A stretch of DNA of 64,000 bases from Amycolatopsis azurea DSM 43854 (GCF_001995215.1 NZ_MUXN01000027.1:62001-126000), one strand, 5' to 3'; counted from the stretch's first letter, positions 1 to 8,545 are shown. Notes: generated by a model not told the origin, from the sequence alone. Numbers and translations are program-made.

Positions 1-500
1 ACCGCCGGCGCGAGTTCGGGACCACGAGCGAGCCTCGAAATCAGGTATTCGTCCAGCAACCGGAACCTCTCCGGCCAGTCCCCCGCCTCCGCCAGCCGTT
101 CGGTCAGCGGCCCGGACGACATCAGGTCGGACGCGGCGATCGCCGAATTCGTCAACTCCCGCAACGGGATCCCGAACAATCCGTACGCACCGAGCGGGGT
201 CAGGGCAACGGTGATCCCTCGCGAGACCCCACCTTGCTCCGCGAGCATCGGCCGGTCCCGCAATCCCAGCAGGGGTGATTCCGGGATCTCGCCGTCCCTC
301 TTCGGAGCTTCGAGGTCGATCACCCAGATCAGGACGGACAGCGGAGTGATCTGCCACGAGGTCGGGCCGACGTCGGGCAAGTCGTGCGCGACGTAACTCG
401 AGACGTGGGCGGCGAGGCCGGGATGCGGCGCCCGGAGAACACGCTCACCGGGCGCGCGGACGATGTCCCTTCGCGGCACCACGAGCCCCCATCCGCCCAT
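1..500 (-). CDS. Truncated AraC-type transcriptional regulator (N-terminal part)
   Basis: An uninterrupted reading frame runs from the ATG at 500 to the window edge, at least 166 codons, so the 3' end is missing. The protein begins MGGWGLVVPRRDIVRAPGE and continues with a beta-rich segment containing SSYVAHDLPDVGPTSW and LTPLGAYGLFGIPLREL. This resembles the N-terminal sensor half of actinobacterial AraC regulators of the DUF6597 type; the helix-turn-helix would lie beyond the edge. The gene is divergent from the alpha/beta hydrolase at 558, with 57 bp between them, so it may control that gene. No strong ribosome binding site is visible; the start was chosen as the first ATG in frame. The family call rests on N-terminal pattern only. 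Confidence 0.55.
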   Translation of the reverse strand, partial: MGGWGLVVPRRDIVRAPGERVLRAPHPGLAAHVSSYVAHDLPDVGPTSWQITPLSVLIWVIDLEAPKRDGEIPESPLLGLRDRPMLAEQGGVSRGITVALTPLGAYGLFGIPLRELTNSAIAASDLMSSGPLTERLAEAGDWPERFRLLDEYLISRLARGPELAPA

Positions 501-557
501 GCGGTCATCTTACTTTCGTTCAAGACCGGGAACGTGGCTCTGCCTAGCGTTCCGCCC

Positions 558-1421
558 ATGAACAAGATCGGGAGTTTCAGAAATCCTGCGGCCGAAAAGC
601 GTTACTTCGCCGCCTATGACCGAGCCATGGCCGAGTGCCCGGAGCCGGACGCGGTCTTCGACATCAGGACGCGCCATGGCATCACTCGCGTCTACCGTTA
701 CGGCGGCGACGGCCCGTCGATCGCCCTGCTTCCGGGGCTCATGGCGACTTCCGCCTGTTACGCGGCGCTGCTTCCCGCTTTGGCCGACAGATGCACGGTC
801 TATGCGATCGACACGCTCGGCGAGGCGGGCGGAAGCGTGCAGAAGGCGCCGTTCAAGGACATCCGGGACCGCGCGGGCGCCCTCGACGACGTCTTCGATC
901 ACCTCGGGCTGACCTGGGTACACCTCGTCGGCGGCTCGACCGGGGGCTGGCACGCGGTCAATCAGGCGATCCACTTCCCCGGCAGACTGGCGTCCATCGG
1001 GCTCCTGGACCCGACCACCGTTTCGGCGCCGTTCGCGCGGAAGGTGTTCTGGTACGGCCTACCCGCGGCCGTGCTCGACAGCGAACGCGTCTGGCGACGT
1101 TACCTGACGTGGTCCGCCGGGGAAGACATCCTCGACCAGCCCGCAGCCCGCCTGGTCCTCGCCGGAATCCGGTGTTACCGGGCACGGATCCCGTTCCAGG
1201 TCTGCCCGAGCGAAGAGACGTTGCGGTCCCTCGAAGTCCCCACGCTCGCCTTGTTCGGCGGGCGAAGCGCCGTGCACGATTCGGCCGACGCCGCGGCACG
1301 GCTGGAAAATCTGCTCCCCCAGGCCGACGTCGAAATCCTGCCCGACGCGGGCCACTACCTCTACCTGCGGCCGGACGATCGGGATTCGATCATCGACCGC
1401 GTCCTCAAGTGGGTCGGTTAG
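558..1421 (+). CDS. Alpha/beta hydrolase
   Basis: A 287-residue alpha/beta hydrolase fold protein, probably cytoplasmic because no signal peptide is seen. The oxyanion strand is LLPGLMATS, the nucleophile elbow is GGSTGGW with Ser as nucleophile, an acid is likely in the segment after LALFGGRSAVHD, and the catalytic His is in DAGHYLYL. The substrate is unknown; the family includes esterases, lipases and C-C bond hydrolases. The frame is open further upstream, but the ATG at 558 fits the family N-terminus and the divergent AraC-type gene. Its TAG stop overlaps the stop of the convergent zinc-ribbon gene by four bases. Confidence 0.85.
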   Translation: MNKIGSFRNPAAEKRYFAAYDRAMAECPEPDAVFDIRTRHGITRVYRYGGDGPSIALLPGLMATSACYAALLPALADRCTVYAIDTLGEAGGSVQKAPFKDIRDRAGALDDVFDHLGLTWVHLVGGSTGGWHAVNQAIHFPGRLASIGLLDPTTVSAPFARKVFWYGLPAAVLDSERVWRRYLTWSAGEDILDQPAARLVLAGIRCYRARIPFQVCPSEETLRSLEVPTLALFGGRSAVHDSADAAARLENLLPQADVEILPDAGHYLYLRPDDRDSIIDRVLKWVG

Positions 1422-1795
1422 GCGACCCGTGCGGCGGCCTGGGCGCGCGCGGCGGCCAGGCTCGCCTGGCACGCGACGATCAGCCGGGCCGAGACCGCGC
1501 TTTCGCCGTGGCCGCACCGAGGGCAGGACATCGTGACGGTGCCGGACAGTTCGTCGACCGAAACGGTCAGCGCGGTCGCGCACGAACGGCACCAGCGATG
1601 CCGGGTGACCGGGTTGACGTGCACCGGGGAAGCGACGCACTGGTGGATCCAGCGGCCGTGCACGTGGCAGGTCAGGCGGTCGTCCGGGGCCAGGCGGCCG
1701 ACGTCCTCCGCGTCGTCCTCCATCGCCAGCAGAACCGGCAGGGTGCGGCTCACCGGGTTCAGCCGCGTGATCGAGGCCCGTGTCGTGGTGTTCAT
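1418..1795 (-). CDS. Small Cys/His-rich zinc-ribbon-like protein
   Basis: A 125-residue protein with no signal peptide. The middle carries TCHVHGRW, then WCRSC, then CPRCGHG, a spacing that suggests one or two treble-clef or zinc-ribbon sites. The C-terminus is Ala-rich and probably helical (ACQASLAAARAQAAA). The ATG at 1795 is chosen because AGAAAGCC lies just upstream and the longer frame reads through non-coding-looking sequence. It is convergent with the hydrolase. Metal binding is inferred from Cys/His spacing. I do not recognise a named family and give no function. Confidence 0.7.
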   Translation of the reverse strand: MNTTTRASITRLNPVSRTLPVLLAMEDDAEDVGRLAPDDRLTCHVHGRWIHQCVASPVHVNPVTRHRWCRSCATALTVSVDELSGTVTMSCPRCGHGESAVSARLIVACQASLAAARAQAAARVA

Positions 1796-1957
1796 GGCTT
1801 TCTCCTTCCGGCACTTATCAGGACGTCGAACGGGGAGCGCCAGATACGACACGGCAGGACAGCCTTTCGGCGAAGGAGCTCCCCCGGCCGGGTGATTTGA
1901 TCTTGGCCGATCCCAAACCGTTACCCCATTCGGGTTAACCGCGCGTATCTTTCGATC

Positions 1958-2713
1958 ATGACGGCCACACTCACCAAACTGTCCACATCGGACAGTAGTG
2001 GGCGCGGCTACCTGCTGCTTCCACCCGCCGGCGGGACGCTCCGGGCGTTCGGCCCGCTCGCCGAAGCCGCCGGTGCGGACGTCTGGGGCGTCGAATATCC
2101 CGGACACGGCGATCAGCTCGCCGAACCCCCGGCGTCGTCGATCGAAGAACTCGCCACGCTCGTCGCAGGCGCGCTACCGACGGACTGGTTTTCCCGCTCC
2201 GTGACAATCGGTTTCGGAATGGGCGCCTTCGTCGCTCTGGAGGCGGCGCAGCGACTCGGCGTCGCCCCGGGCGCGCTGATCGTCGTGGACGCGTGCGCCC
2301 CGCAGCGGCGCTCGCCGGACAAGAACGCCAAGGCGGGCGCGTCGGCCATGGGGCGGGTCTTCGGCCGCACCGGGCTCACCCCGGTCGCGGGCTACCGTGA
2401 CTCGCCCGAGAGCTGGGAGTACGCCCTCGACCTGCTGCTCGGCGATCTCCAGCTGCTCAACGCCTACCGCGGACCCGCCAGGACACGGCTCTCGTGCCCG
2501 CTCGCGGCGATGCGCGGAACCGACGATCCCGCGTCCGCCTCGGGCGACGACGCCACGGGCGGCTGGCGGGTGTGGACGTCCGGTCCGTTCGTCGGCCGGG
2601 TCGTCCCCGGCGGGTATCTCGGTGTGCTGGAGACCGGCCGGGAGGCCGAGTTCTGGGGCCGGATCCACCGGCTGGAAGCGGCCTTCCTCGACGTCGAACC
2701 GGACGTCGCCTAG
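1958..2713 (+). CDS. Type II thioesterase homologue lacking the catalytic Ser and His
   Basis: A 251-residue alpha/beta hydrolase of the type II thioesterase family, which normally removes wrong acyl groups from polyketide or peptide synthase carrier domains. Family landmarks are LLPPAGGTLRAF near the N-terminus, EYPGHGDQLAEP, and MRGTDDP with the usual Asp. The nucleophile elbow reads GFGMGAF at residues 85-91, where active enzymes have GHSMGA, so residue 87 is Gly (codon GGA) instead of Ser. The C-terminal GGH motif reads GGYLG, with Tyr at residue 220. Two of three triad residues are therefore missing, and the protein is probably a pseudoenzyme or scaffold. No synthase gene is next to it. 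The stop codon lies inside the CTAG that borders the element at 2710. Confidence 0.8.
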   Translation: MTATLTKLSTSDSSGRGYLLLPPAGGTLRAFGPLAEAAGADVWGVEYPGHGDQLAEPPASSIEELATLVAGALPTDWFSRSVTIGFGMGAFVALEAAQRLGVAPGALIVVDACAPQRRSPDKNAKAGASAMGRVFGRTGLTPVAGYRDSPESWEYALDLLLGDLQLLNAYRGPARTRLSCPLAAMRGTDDPASASGDDATGGWRVWTSGPFVGRVVPGGYLGVLETGREAEFWGRIHRLEAAFLDVEPDVA

Positions 2714-2876
2714 GCCGTGTCCTGTAAGTCTGTTCGATGGGCTTCGTGATCCAGGTGGTTCCTGGCGGTGCGGGCGGGTCGGCCTCGTACCGGGTTGTAC
2801 TCGGCTGAGCCGCCCGTGCCGTCAGGGACCGCCTGGGCGCGAAGACCGCGAACATGACTTGCAGGACACGGCCTAG
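2710..2876. mobile_element. MITE-like element with about 20-bp terminal inverted repeats and CTAG borders
   Basis: The left end reads CTAGGCCGTGTCCTGTAAGT and the right end is its inverse with one mismatch, reading inward GGCCGTGTCCTGCAAGTC. The similarity continues weakly inward (TGTTCG on both sides). Both ends are bordered by CTAG, a target duplication typical of IS5-type elements of the IS427 group. The inner 159 bp hold no credible transposase frame, so this is a non-autonomous element or a remnant. The left CTAG contains the TAG stop of the thioesterase homologue, which is preserved with or without the insertion. Confidence 0.7.
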
Positions 2877-2987
2877 GTGGCATCCCAGCCGGATGACGTA
2901 CACCGGTGACGTCGTCCGACGGTCGCCGCGCCCCGCGCCGCACCCTTAATTTCATCCCGTACCAGGCGTTTCGCGGGAGGAATCAGG

Positions 2988-4004
2988 ATGCTCAGCAGGA
3001 GAAGGTTCGCACAGGCCGTCGCCGCCGCGGCGGCGGGAGCCACCGTGGCCGGTTGTTCGGCCCAGCCAGCGGCCGCTCCGGCGGCGGCACCGGCCACGAC
3101 CGGCAGGAACACCTCGTTCGGCCCGATCAAGCAGATCGACGCCGGGGAACTGAGCATCGGGTACGCCGAAGCCGGTCCCGCCGACGGCCCGGTGGTGATG
3201 CTCCTGCACGGCTGGCCCTACGACATCCACAGCTACGTCGACGTCACCCCGCGCCTGGTCGCGGCCGGGTACCGGGTGATCGTGCCGTTCCTGCGGGGCT
3301 ACGGGCCGACCCGGTTCCTGTCGAAGGACACCTTCCGCAACGGCCAGCAGTCCGCGATCGCCGCCGACATCGTCGCGCTGCTGGACGCCCTCAAGATCGA
3401 CAAGGCCGTCTTCGGCGGTTTCGACTGGGGCGCCCGCACGGCCGTGATCATCGCCGCGCTGTGGCCCGAGCGGTGCAAGGCGCTGGTTTCGGTGAGCGGC
3501 TACCTGGTCACGAACCGGGAGACGAACAAGCAGCCGCTCTCCCCGACCGCCGAGCTGGGTTGGTGGTACCAGTACTACTTCGCCACCGAACGCGGCGTCC
3601 TCGGCTACACGAAGAACCGCCACGACTTCAACAAGCTGATCTGGAAGATCGCGTCGCCGAAGTGGACCTTCGACGACGCGACCTACGATCGTTCGGCCGC
3701 CTGTTTCGACAACCCGGACCACGTGGCCATCGTGATCCACAACTACCGCTGGCGCCTCAGCCTCGCCGAGGGCGACCCGAAGCTCGACGCCCTCGAACAG
3801 AAACTCGCCCAGGGCCCGGTCGTTTCGGTGCCCACCATCACGATCGGCAGCGACTTCGACGGCCCGAACACCGACGGCAAGGCCTACCGCTCGAAGTTCT
3901 CCGGCAAGTACGAGCACCGGATCCTGAACGGGATCGGCCACAACGTGCCACAGGAGGCACCGGAGGAGTTCGCCAAGGCGGTCATCGACGTCGACCGGTT
4001 CTAG
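2988..4004 (+). CDS. Tat-exported lipoprotein, epoxide hydrolase/dehalogenase-like alpha/beta hydrolase
   Basis: A 338-residue protein. The N-terminus MLSRRRFAQAVAAAAAG has a twin-arginine motif followed by a hydrophobic stretch and the lipobox VAGC near residue 22, so the folded enzyme is probably exported by Tat and lipid-anchored. A Pro/Ala linker follows. The hydrolase domain has HGWPYD (the HGXP oxyanion motif of epoxide hydrolases) and GGFDWGA, where the nucleophile is Asp, as in epoxide hydrolases and haloalkane dehalogenases. GIGHNVPQE provides the catalytic His. The substrate is unknown. The start has an upstream GGGAGGAAT. The stop overlaps the convergent xylA stop. Confidence 0.85.
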   Translation: MLSRRRFAQAVAAAAAGATVAGCSAQPAAAPAAAPATTGRNTSFGPIKQIDAGELSIGYAEAGPADGPVVMLLHGWPYDIHSYVDVTPRLVAAGYRVIVPFLRGYGPTRFLSKDTFRNGQQSAIAADIVALLDALKIDKAVFGGFDWGARTAVIIAALWPERCKALVSVSGYLVTNRETNKQPLSPTAELGWWYQYYFATERGVLGYTKNRHDFNKLIWKIASPKWTFDDATYDRSAACFDNPDHVAIVIHNYRWRLSLAEGDPKLDALEQKLAQGPVVSVPTITIGSDFDGPNTDGKAYRSKFSGKYEHRILNGIGHNVPQEAPEEFAKAVIDVDRF

Positions 4005-5170
4005 CGGCCGCCGGTGAGGTGTTCGAGGGCGAGCTGTGACAGGCGAATGAAGCCGTAACCACGTTCGGCCGCCTTGTCCGGGTCGAAGTCCTCGAACGCC
4101 GACCGGTCCGCCAGCAGGTCCGCGGCCGTCTCGCCCTCGTTGAGCGTCGGCGTCGCCAGTTCCGGGACGAGGGCGGCTTCGAGCGCGGCCCGCACCTCGG
4201 GATCGGCACGGAAAGCACGCGAGCGTTCGGCGAACAGCAGGTAGCTGGCCATGTTGGCCTCGGCGCTGGCCCAGACACCGTCCATGTTCTCCGTGCGCAG
4301 CGGCTTGTAGTCGAAGTGGCGCGGCCCGTCGTAGCCGCCGTTCTCCAGCAGGTCGACCAGGAAGAAGGACGACAGCACGTCGCCGTGGCCGAACACGAGG
4401 TCCTGGTCGAACCGCGGGCCGCGCTGGCCGTTGAGGTCGATGTGGAACAGTTTGCCCTGCCACAGGGCCTGGCCGATGCCGTGGACGATGTTGAGCCCGG
4501 CCATCTGTTCGTGGCCGACCTCCGGGTTCACGCCGACGATCTCGTGGTTGTCCAGTGTGGAGATGAACGCGAGCGCGTGCCCGACGGTCGGCAGCAGGAT
4601 GTCGCCGCGTGGCTCGTTCGGCTTCGGTTCGAGCGCGAGCCGGAGGCCGTAGCCCTGGTCGATGACGTACTGGGCAAGGAAGTCGATGCCCTCGCGGTAG
4701 CGGTCCATCGCCGCGCGGACGTCCTTCGCGGCGTCGGTCTCGCTGCCTTCGCGACCACCCCAGAGCACGAAGGTCGACGCGCCGAGCTCGGCGGCGAGGT
4801 CGAGGTTCCGCAGCACCTTCCGCAGCGCGTAGCGGCGGACGTCGCGGTCGTTGCTGGTCAGGCCGCCGTCTTTGAAAACGGGGTGGCTGAACAGGTTCGT
4901 GGTCACCATCGGGACGACGAGACCGGTCTCGGCGAGCGCGCCCTGGAAGCGCTTCAGGTGCCGCGCGCGTTCCGCGTCGGCCGAGCCGAACGGGATGAGG
5001 TCGTCGTCGTGGAAGGTGATTCCCCAGGCGCCGAGCTCCGAGAGGCGGTGCACCGCTTCGACCGGGTCCAGCGGACCCCGGCTCGCCGGACCGAACATGT
5101 CGTTCGCCTGCCAGCCCACGGTCCACAGCCCGAAGCTGAACTTGTCCTCACGCGTCGGTGCCTGAGCCAT
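4001..5170 (-). CDS. xylA: Xylose isomerase
   Basis: A 389-residue protein, the usual length for actinobacterial D-xylose isomerase, which converts D-xylose to D-xylulose (and glucose to fructose) with two divalent metals. Motifs seen are VTTNLFSHPVFKDGG with the catalytic His, LWGGREG, LEPKPNEPRGDI with a metal-binding Glu, NPEVGHEQMAG, and HIDLNGQ followed by FDQDLVFGHGD. The start at 5170 has GGAGGCGAG immediately upstream; the longer frame has no support. No xylB kinase is adjacent. It is divergent from a ROK regulator, with two inverted operator copies between them, so xylose-dependent derepression is likely. Confidence 0.97.
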   Translation of the reverse strand: MAQAPTREDKFSFGLWTVGWQANDMFGPASRGPLDPVEAVHRLSELGAWGITFHDDDLIPFGSADAERARHLKRFQGALAETGLVVPMVTTNLFSHPVFKDGGLTSNDRDVRRYALRKVLRNLDLAAELGASTFVLWGGREGSETDAAKDVRAAMDRYREGIDFLAQYVIDQGYGLRLALEPKPNEPRGDILLPTVGHALAFISTLDNHEIVGVNPEVGHEQMAGLNIVHGIGQALWQGKLFHIDLNGQRGPRFDQDLVFGHGDVLSSFFLVDLLENGGYDGPRHFDYKPLRTENMDGVWASAEANMASYLLFAERSRAFRADPEVRAALEAALVPELATPTLNEGETAADLLADRSAFEDFDPDKAAERGYGFIRLSQLALEHLTGGR

Positions 5171-5181
5171 CTCGCCTCCAA

Positions 5182-5251
5182 TTAGTTTGATGCCTGAACT
5201 TATCGACGCGTCCGGCGGCGGGTCAAGCCTTTCGTTCAGGCATCGAACGAA
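5182..5251. promoter_or_regulatory. Paired inverted operators in the xylA/xylR intergenic region
   Basis: Positions 5182-5199 read TTAGTTTGATGCCTGAAC, and 5234-5251 carry the inverse, GTTCAGGCATCGAACGAA (16 of 18 bases match). The two copies face each other across the divergent promoter region. Each lies 12 to 13 bp from a start codon, as expected for a ROK-type repressor controlling both genes. Confidence 0.8.
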
Positions 5252-5263
5252 TACAATCGCGCG

Positions 5264-6439
5264 ATGATCGGCACGCGCCCGGCGGGACAGCACACCGTGC
5301 GGCAGCACAACGCCGCCCTCGTCCTCCGCGCGATCGCGGACGGCCCGGGCACTTCACGGGCAGGTCTCTCCGCCGCCACAGGACTCACGAAGGCCACCGT
5401 GTCGAGCGTGGTCGACCGCTTGATCGCGGCGGATCTCGCGGCCGAAGGCGAACCGGAACAGCGCGTCGGGCCCGGGCGGCGCGGCACCGTCGTCTCCCTC
5501 TCCCCCACCGGCCCGCACGGACTAGGCATCGAGATCGGCGTCGACTACCTGGCGTCCTGCCTGGTCGATTTGACCGGCGCCGTCCGGGCCGAGGAAGTCC
5601 GATACGCGGACAACCGGACCCCGCACGTCTTCCGGCGCGTGTCGGCGTTCCTGCGCCGGGCACGGAAGCGGGCGGAGGAACTGGGCGTGCCCGTCGGCGG
5701 TGTCGGCATCGCGGTTCCAGGTCTGGTCGAATCCGGCCTCGTGCGGCTCGCCCCCAACCTGGGCTGGCGCGACGTTGATCTCGCGGACCGGCTCGGCGAG
5801 ACCTTCACCGTCGCCAACGAAGCCAACTTCGCCGCGCTCGCCGAACTCTGGCACGGCTCGGCGCTGCCCGATTTCGTCCACGTGTCCGGGGAGATCGGGA
5901 TCGGCGCGGGAATCGTGCTGGACCGCGCGCTGTTCGAGGGCGTCCGGGGCGCGGGCGGCGAGATCGGGCACCTGCCGGTGGCACCCGACGGCCCGCCGTG
6001 TTCCTGCGGCGCGAACGGGTGCCTGGAACGGATGGCCGGACAGGAGGAGATCCTGCGACTGGCGGGCGCCGAGACCGTGGACGCCCTGATCTCCGCGCTG
6101 GAATCCGGAGACGACGCCGCACTGGCGGCGGTCACCACCGCCGCCGGGCACCTCGGCATCGGACTGTCCACTGTGGTCAACCTGATGGACGTCCCGGCCG
6201 TGGTGCTAGGCGGAACCTACGCGCGGCTCGAGCCGTGGCTGCGTGGGCCGCTCCTCGTCGAACTGGAGCGCCGTGTGCCCAGCACCGCCTGGTCGCCGGT
6301 GTGCGTCATCCGCTCGGCCCTCGGTACGGGGGCCGCCGTGCGCGGCGCGGCCGGCTCGGTGATCCGCGGCGTCCTCGCTGATCCCGAGCACTATCTCACG
6401 ACTCACTGGCCATCCGATCAGGACTCTCGGGATCGCTGA
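5264..6439 (+). CDS. xylR: ROK-family transcriptional regulator of xylose genes
   Basis: A 391-residue ROK repressor. The N-terminal winged helix spans about residues 10-75 (RQHNAALVLRAIADG, then GLTKATVSSVVDRLI). The sugar-kinase-like domain follows, with GIEIGVDY, VGGVGIAVPGLV, GEIGIGAGIV and the ROK zinc signature GEIGHLPV followed by CSCGANGCLE. It lies divergent from xylA with shared operators, which supports control by xylose. The last 44 bases overlap the 3' end of the convergent gene at 6396. Confidence 0.93.
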   Translation: MIGTRPAGQHTVRQHNAALVLRAIADGPGTSRAGLSAATGLTKATVSSVVDRLIAADLAAEGEPEQRVGPGRRGTVVSLSPTGPHGLGIEIGVDYLASCLVDLTGAVRAEEVRYADNRTPHVFRRVSAFLRRARKRAEELGVPVGGVGIAVPGLVESGLVRLAPNLGWRDVDLADRLGETFTVANEANFAALAELWHGSALPDFVHVSGEIGIGAGIVLDRALFEGVRGAGGEIGHLPVAPDGPPCSCGANGCLERMAGQEEILRLAGAETVDALISALESGDDAALAAVTTAAGHLGIGLSTVVNLMDVPAVVLGGTYARLEPWLRGPLLVELERRVPSTAWSPVCVIRSALGTGAAVRGAAGSVIRGVLADPEHYLTTHWPSDQDSRDR

Positions 6440-6857
6440 CGTCGGGCAGCAACGGCGCGATCGCCTGCGCCCGCTGTTCGATGTCGGGCCGCTGAACCCG
6501 CCGCGCGTAGTCGATGAGGGCTTCCCGGTCTTCGAGCGGAAGCCAGCCCTGCTCGCTCCCGGTCTCCAGCCGCACGAGGTGCTGCACCAGCTCCACCGAC
6601 TCGGCGCCGAACTCCCGCATGCGGCGCGTCAGCACCTCCGCCGCGGCGAGGTAGCCGTTGTTCCACGCGTGCACCGCCAGCAGGTGTGCCGTCGCGGCGA
6701 GGATGTCGCCGAGGTGGAACCCGCCCTCCGCGGCGAGATGCCCGGCGAGCCGGAAACTGCGTCTGCCCTCGCCGACCGGCCCCTCCTCGCGAATCGCTTC
6801 GAGCAACGCCCCGACCTGCCGCGTCAGGTAGTCCTGACCCGCGCCTTCCACCGTCAC
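6396..6857 (-). CDS. Hypothetical helical protein
   Basis: A 153-residue protein starting at a GTG with GGAGG six bases upstream. The composition suggests an all-helical cytoplasmic protein (LTRQVGALLEAIREEG, ILAATAHLLAVHAW, YLAAAEVLTRRMREFG). No motif or named family is recognised. Its 3' end overlaps the xylR 3' end by 44 bases, which is unusual for convergent genes, though both frames look coding. Confidence 0.7.
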   Translation of the reverse strand: MTVEGAGQDYLTRQVGALLEAIREEGPVGEGRRSFRLAGHLAAEGGFHLGDILAATAHLLAVHAWNNGYLAAAEVLTRRMREFGAESVELVQHLVRLETGSEQGWLPLEDREALIDYARRVQRPDIEQRAQAIAPLLPDVSDPESPDRMASES

Positions 6858-6972
6858 CGCATTCCTCCACCCAGTCGCCGCGATCGCAGGAAGGTGTCAA
6901 TGGGGAGTAGATCAGATACATCGAATGCCGAACCGTTATCACCCGAATGGGGCGTCCGGCGGTGCCTCTCCG

Positions 6973-7422
6973 TCAACAGGGCCCCACGGCTCCGGTCTCC
7001 CCTGCGGGGCACCAACCCGGATGCGCGCGCAGCCAGTCGTCTCGTTGTTTCAGGACGTCGCGCTGAGTCAGCCCGCGCGCGGCGTTGACGCAGCCGCCGG
7101 TCTGGCATTTGGTGTTCGTCCCCGGCTCGTAGCACTGGCTCGCATCCTTGAGGCAGGCCGTCCTGCGCTGTTCGGCCTTCGTCTTGGTGGACGTCTTGGT
7201 CTTGGTGGGCACTGCGGTCTTGCCGGGCACTTCCGTCGTCGTCGGCGCGGCGATGATCGAGGTGGTGACGACCGTCTTGGACACATCCGTGCTCGACGGA
7301 CCGGGCGTGGTGGATCCCGCGCTCGTCGTGATCGCCGGGAGTGCCCGTGGTTCAGGCGTCGCACAGGCCGCTGCGCCGAGGAGCAGCACGGCGGCCGACA
7401 ACAGGAGCAGGACACGCGCCAC
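6973..7422 (-). CDS. Small Cys-rich putative lipoprotein
   Basis: A 149-residue secreted protein. The GTG at 7422 is preferred because GGAGGA lies just upstream and the signal peptide VARVLLLLSAAVLLLGAAAC starts there. AAAC is a weak lipobox. A Thr/Ser/Pro-rich linker of about 70 residues follows. The C-terminal domain has six Cys in about 55 residues (CLKDASQC, KCQTGGC, WCP and a terminal GPC), suggesting three disulfides. No function is recognised. It sits downstream of the GH18-like gene on the same strand, with 117 bp between them. Confidence 0.65.
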   Translation of the reverse strand: MARVLLLLSAAVLLLGAAACATPEPRALPAITTSAGSTTPGPSSTDVSKTVVTTSIIAAPTTTEVPGKTAVPTKTKTSTKTKAEQRRTACLKDASQCYEPGTNTKCQTGGCVNAARGLTQRDVLKQRDDWLRAHPGWCPAGETGAVGPC

Positions 7423-7539
7423 GATTCCTCCGCCTCCGCCATGGGACCCGCCTGTATTCGGCGAGCGGGCGGGAAGCGTTACAGAGTCCCGGGCGACGCC
7501 TGTGCGACGTCGCCCGGGACCCACTGGCGCGGCAAGGGT

Positions 7540-8466
7540 TCAGCTGGTGGTGGCGGTGTTGATCGCCCGCGCGTAGTCGGCGGCCGTGCCCTGCGCCGAG
7601 CACTTCTTCATGTCGTCGTACAGCCACATGAAGCCGCCGGGGATCCCCGCGGACGACTTCCAGGACCGCATCTTGCTCTCCACCTGCGCGGGCGAGTCTC
7701 CCGACGAACAGCCGGAGCCGTTCTTGCTCCACAGTCCCGGATCGACCGGCATGCCGAGCGACTGCGACCACGTCGCCGGGTTGTTGCCGCTCCCGCCCGC
7801 GTAGGCCTGCAAGTACACGCGATCGACCAGGGCGCCGAGACCGTTCTTCACGCTCTTCCAGTACGAGACCGCGGTGTACGGCGCGAGGGTGAAGTTCCGG
7901 TAGCCCATGGCGTTCGCCATCCGCGCGAAGGTGACGGTGGAGTCGACGTCGTAGTGCGCTTCGTCGTCGTTGTTGATCGCGTCCGCGCCGGTGGCGTTCT
8001 TCAGTGCCAGGAAGTTGCGGTACAGGATCGTCCCGCTGCCGGTGCCGTCGCGGGTGATCAGCTTGTCGATGGCTTCCCAGTCCGGCGTGCCCCAGGCACC
8101 GACCGAGACCTCGATGCGGTTGACCGACGTCGGTGCCTGCTTCAGGGTCCGCAGCCGCGCGGGCCAGCCGGCGTCTCCGACGTACTGTCCGCCGCTGACC
8201 ACGAGATGGTCGTTGTAGTACAGATCGCCGTTGTCGTGGACGTGGATGCTCCACAAGATCACGGTGGTGAAGCCGGACGAGCGAAGGGTGTCCATGACGC
8301 CCTGTCCGTCCTGATAGAACGGTCCCCCGCCGTAGATCGCGGACCGGCCTGCCGCGGCGGGGGTCGCCGGCGTCTCGGCGGCGCTCGGTTGACTCGTCGG
8401 GACGATCGCGAGACTCGCCGCGGCGACCACCATAACCACCGCCGCACGCGCCCAGGTCCACCTCAT
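7540..8466 (-). CDS. Secreted GH18-like TIM-barrel protein
   Basis: A 308-residue protein with a Sec signal peptide (positively charged start, hydrophobic VVMVVAAASLAIV, Ala cleavage region). The mature part resembles a glycoside hydrolase family 18 barrel: early strand SGFTTVILWSIHVH, then DAINNDDE, which aligns with the GH18 signature DGxDxDxE and keeps the last Asp and the catalytic Glu, and a late strand GGFMWLYDDM. If active it would hydrolyse a GlcNAc-containing polymer or glycan. The motif is degenerate, so it could also be a binding protein. GGGAGCTGACC precedes the ATG. A DasR-like site lies about 80 bp upstream, which fits control by N-acetylglucosamine. Confidence 0.7.
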   Translation of the reverse strand: MRWTWARAAVVMVVAAASLAIVPTSQPSAAETPATPAAAGRSAIYGGGPFYQDGQGVMDTLRSSGFTTVILWSIHVHDNGDLYYNDHLVVSGGQYVGDAGWPARLRTLKQAPTSVNRIEVSVGAWGTPDWEAIDKLITRDGTGSGTILYRNFLALKNATGADAINNDDEAHYDVDSTVTFARMANAMGYRNFTLAPYTAVSYWKSVKNGLGALVDRVYLQAYAGGSGNNPATWSQSLGMPVDPGLWSKNGSGCSSGDSPAQVESKMRSWKSSAGIPGGFMWLYDDMKKCSAQGTAADYARAINTATTS

Positions 8467-8545
8467 CAGGTCAGCTCCCTTCGGCCTGACACGGAGGGTA
8501 TGAGATTTTCCAACGGTGGAGCCAGAGTTGTTCGGTGACCTGTCC

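Noticed and set aside
635..1900. Long plus-strand frame across the hydrolase
   Set aside because: It is a shadow frame: Arg/Pro/Gly-rich with no domain pattern, overlapping a well-supported hydrolase.
2952..5126. 724-codon minus-strand frame
   Set aside because: It is out of frame with xylA and antisense to the Tat hydrolase, and its composition is low-complexity Arg/Ala/Pro.
6925..8538. 537-codon plus-strand frame
   Set aside because: It is antisense to the lipoprotein and GH18-like genes, which have signal peptides and ribosome binding sites.
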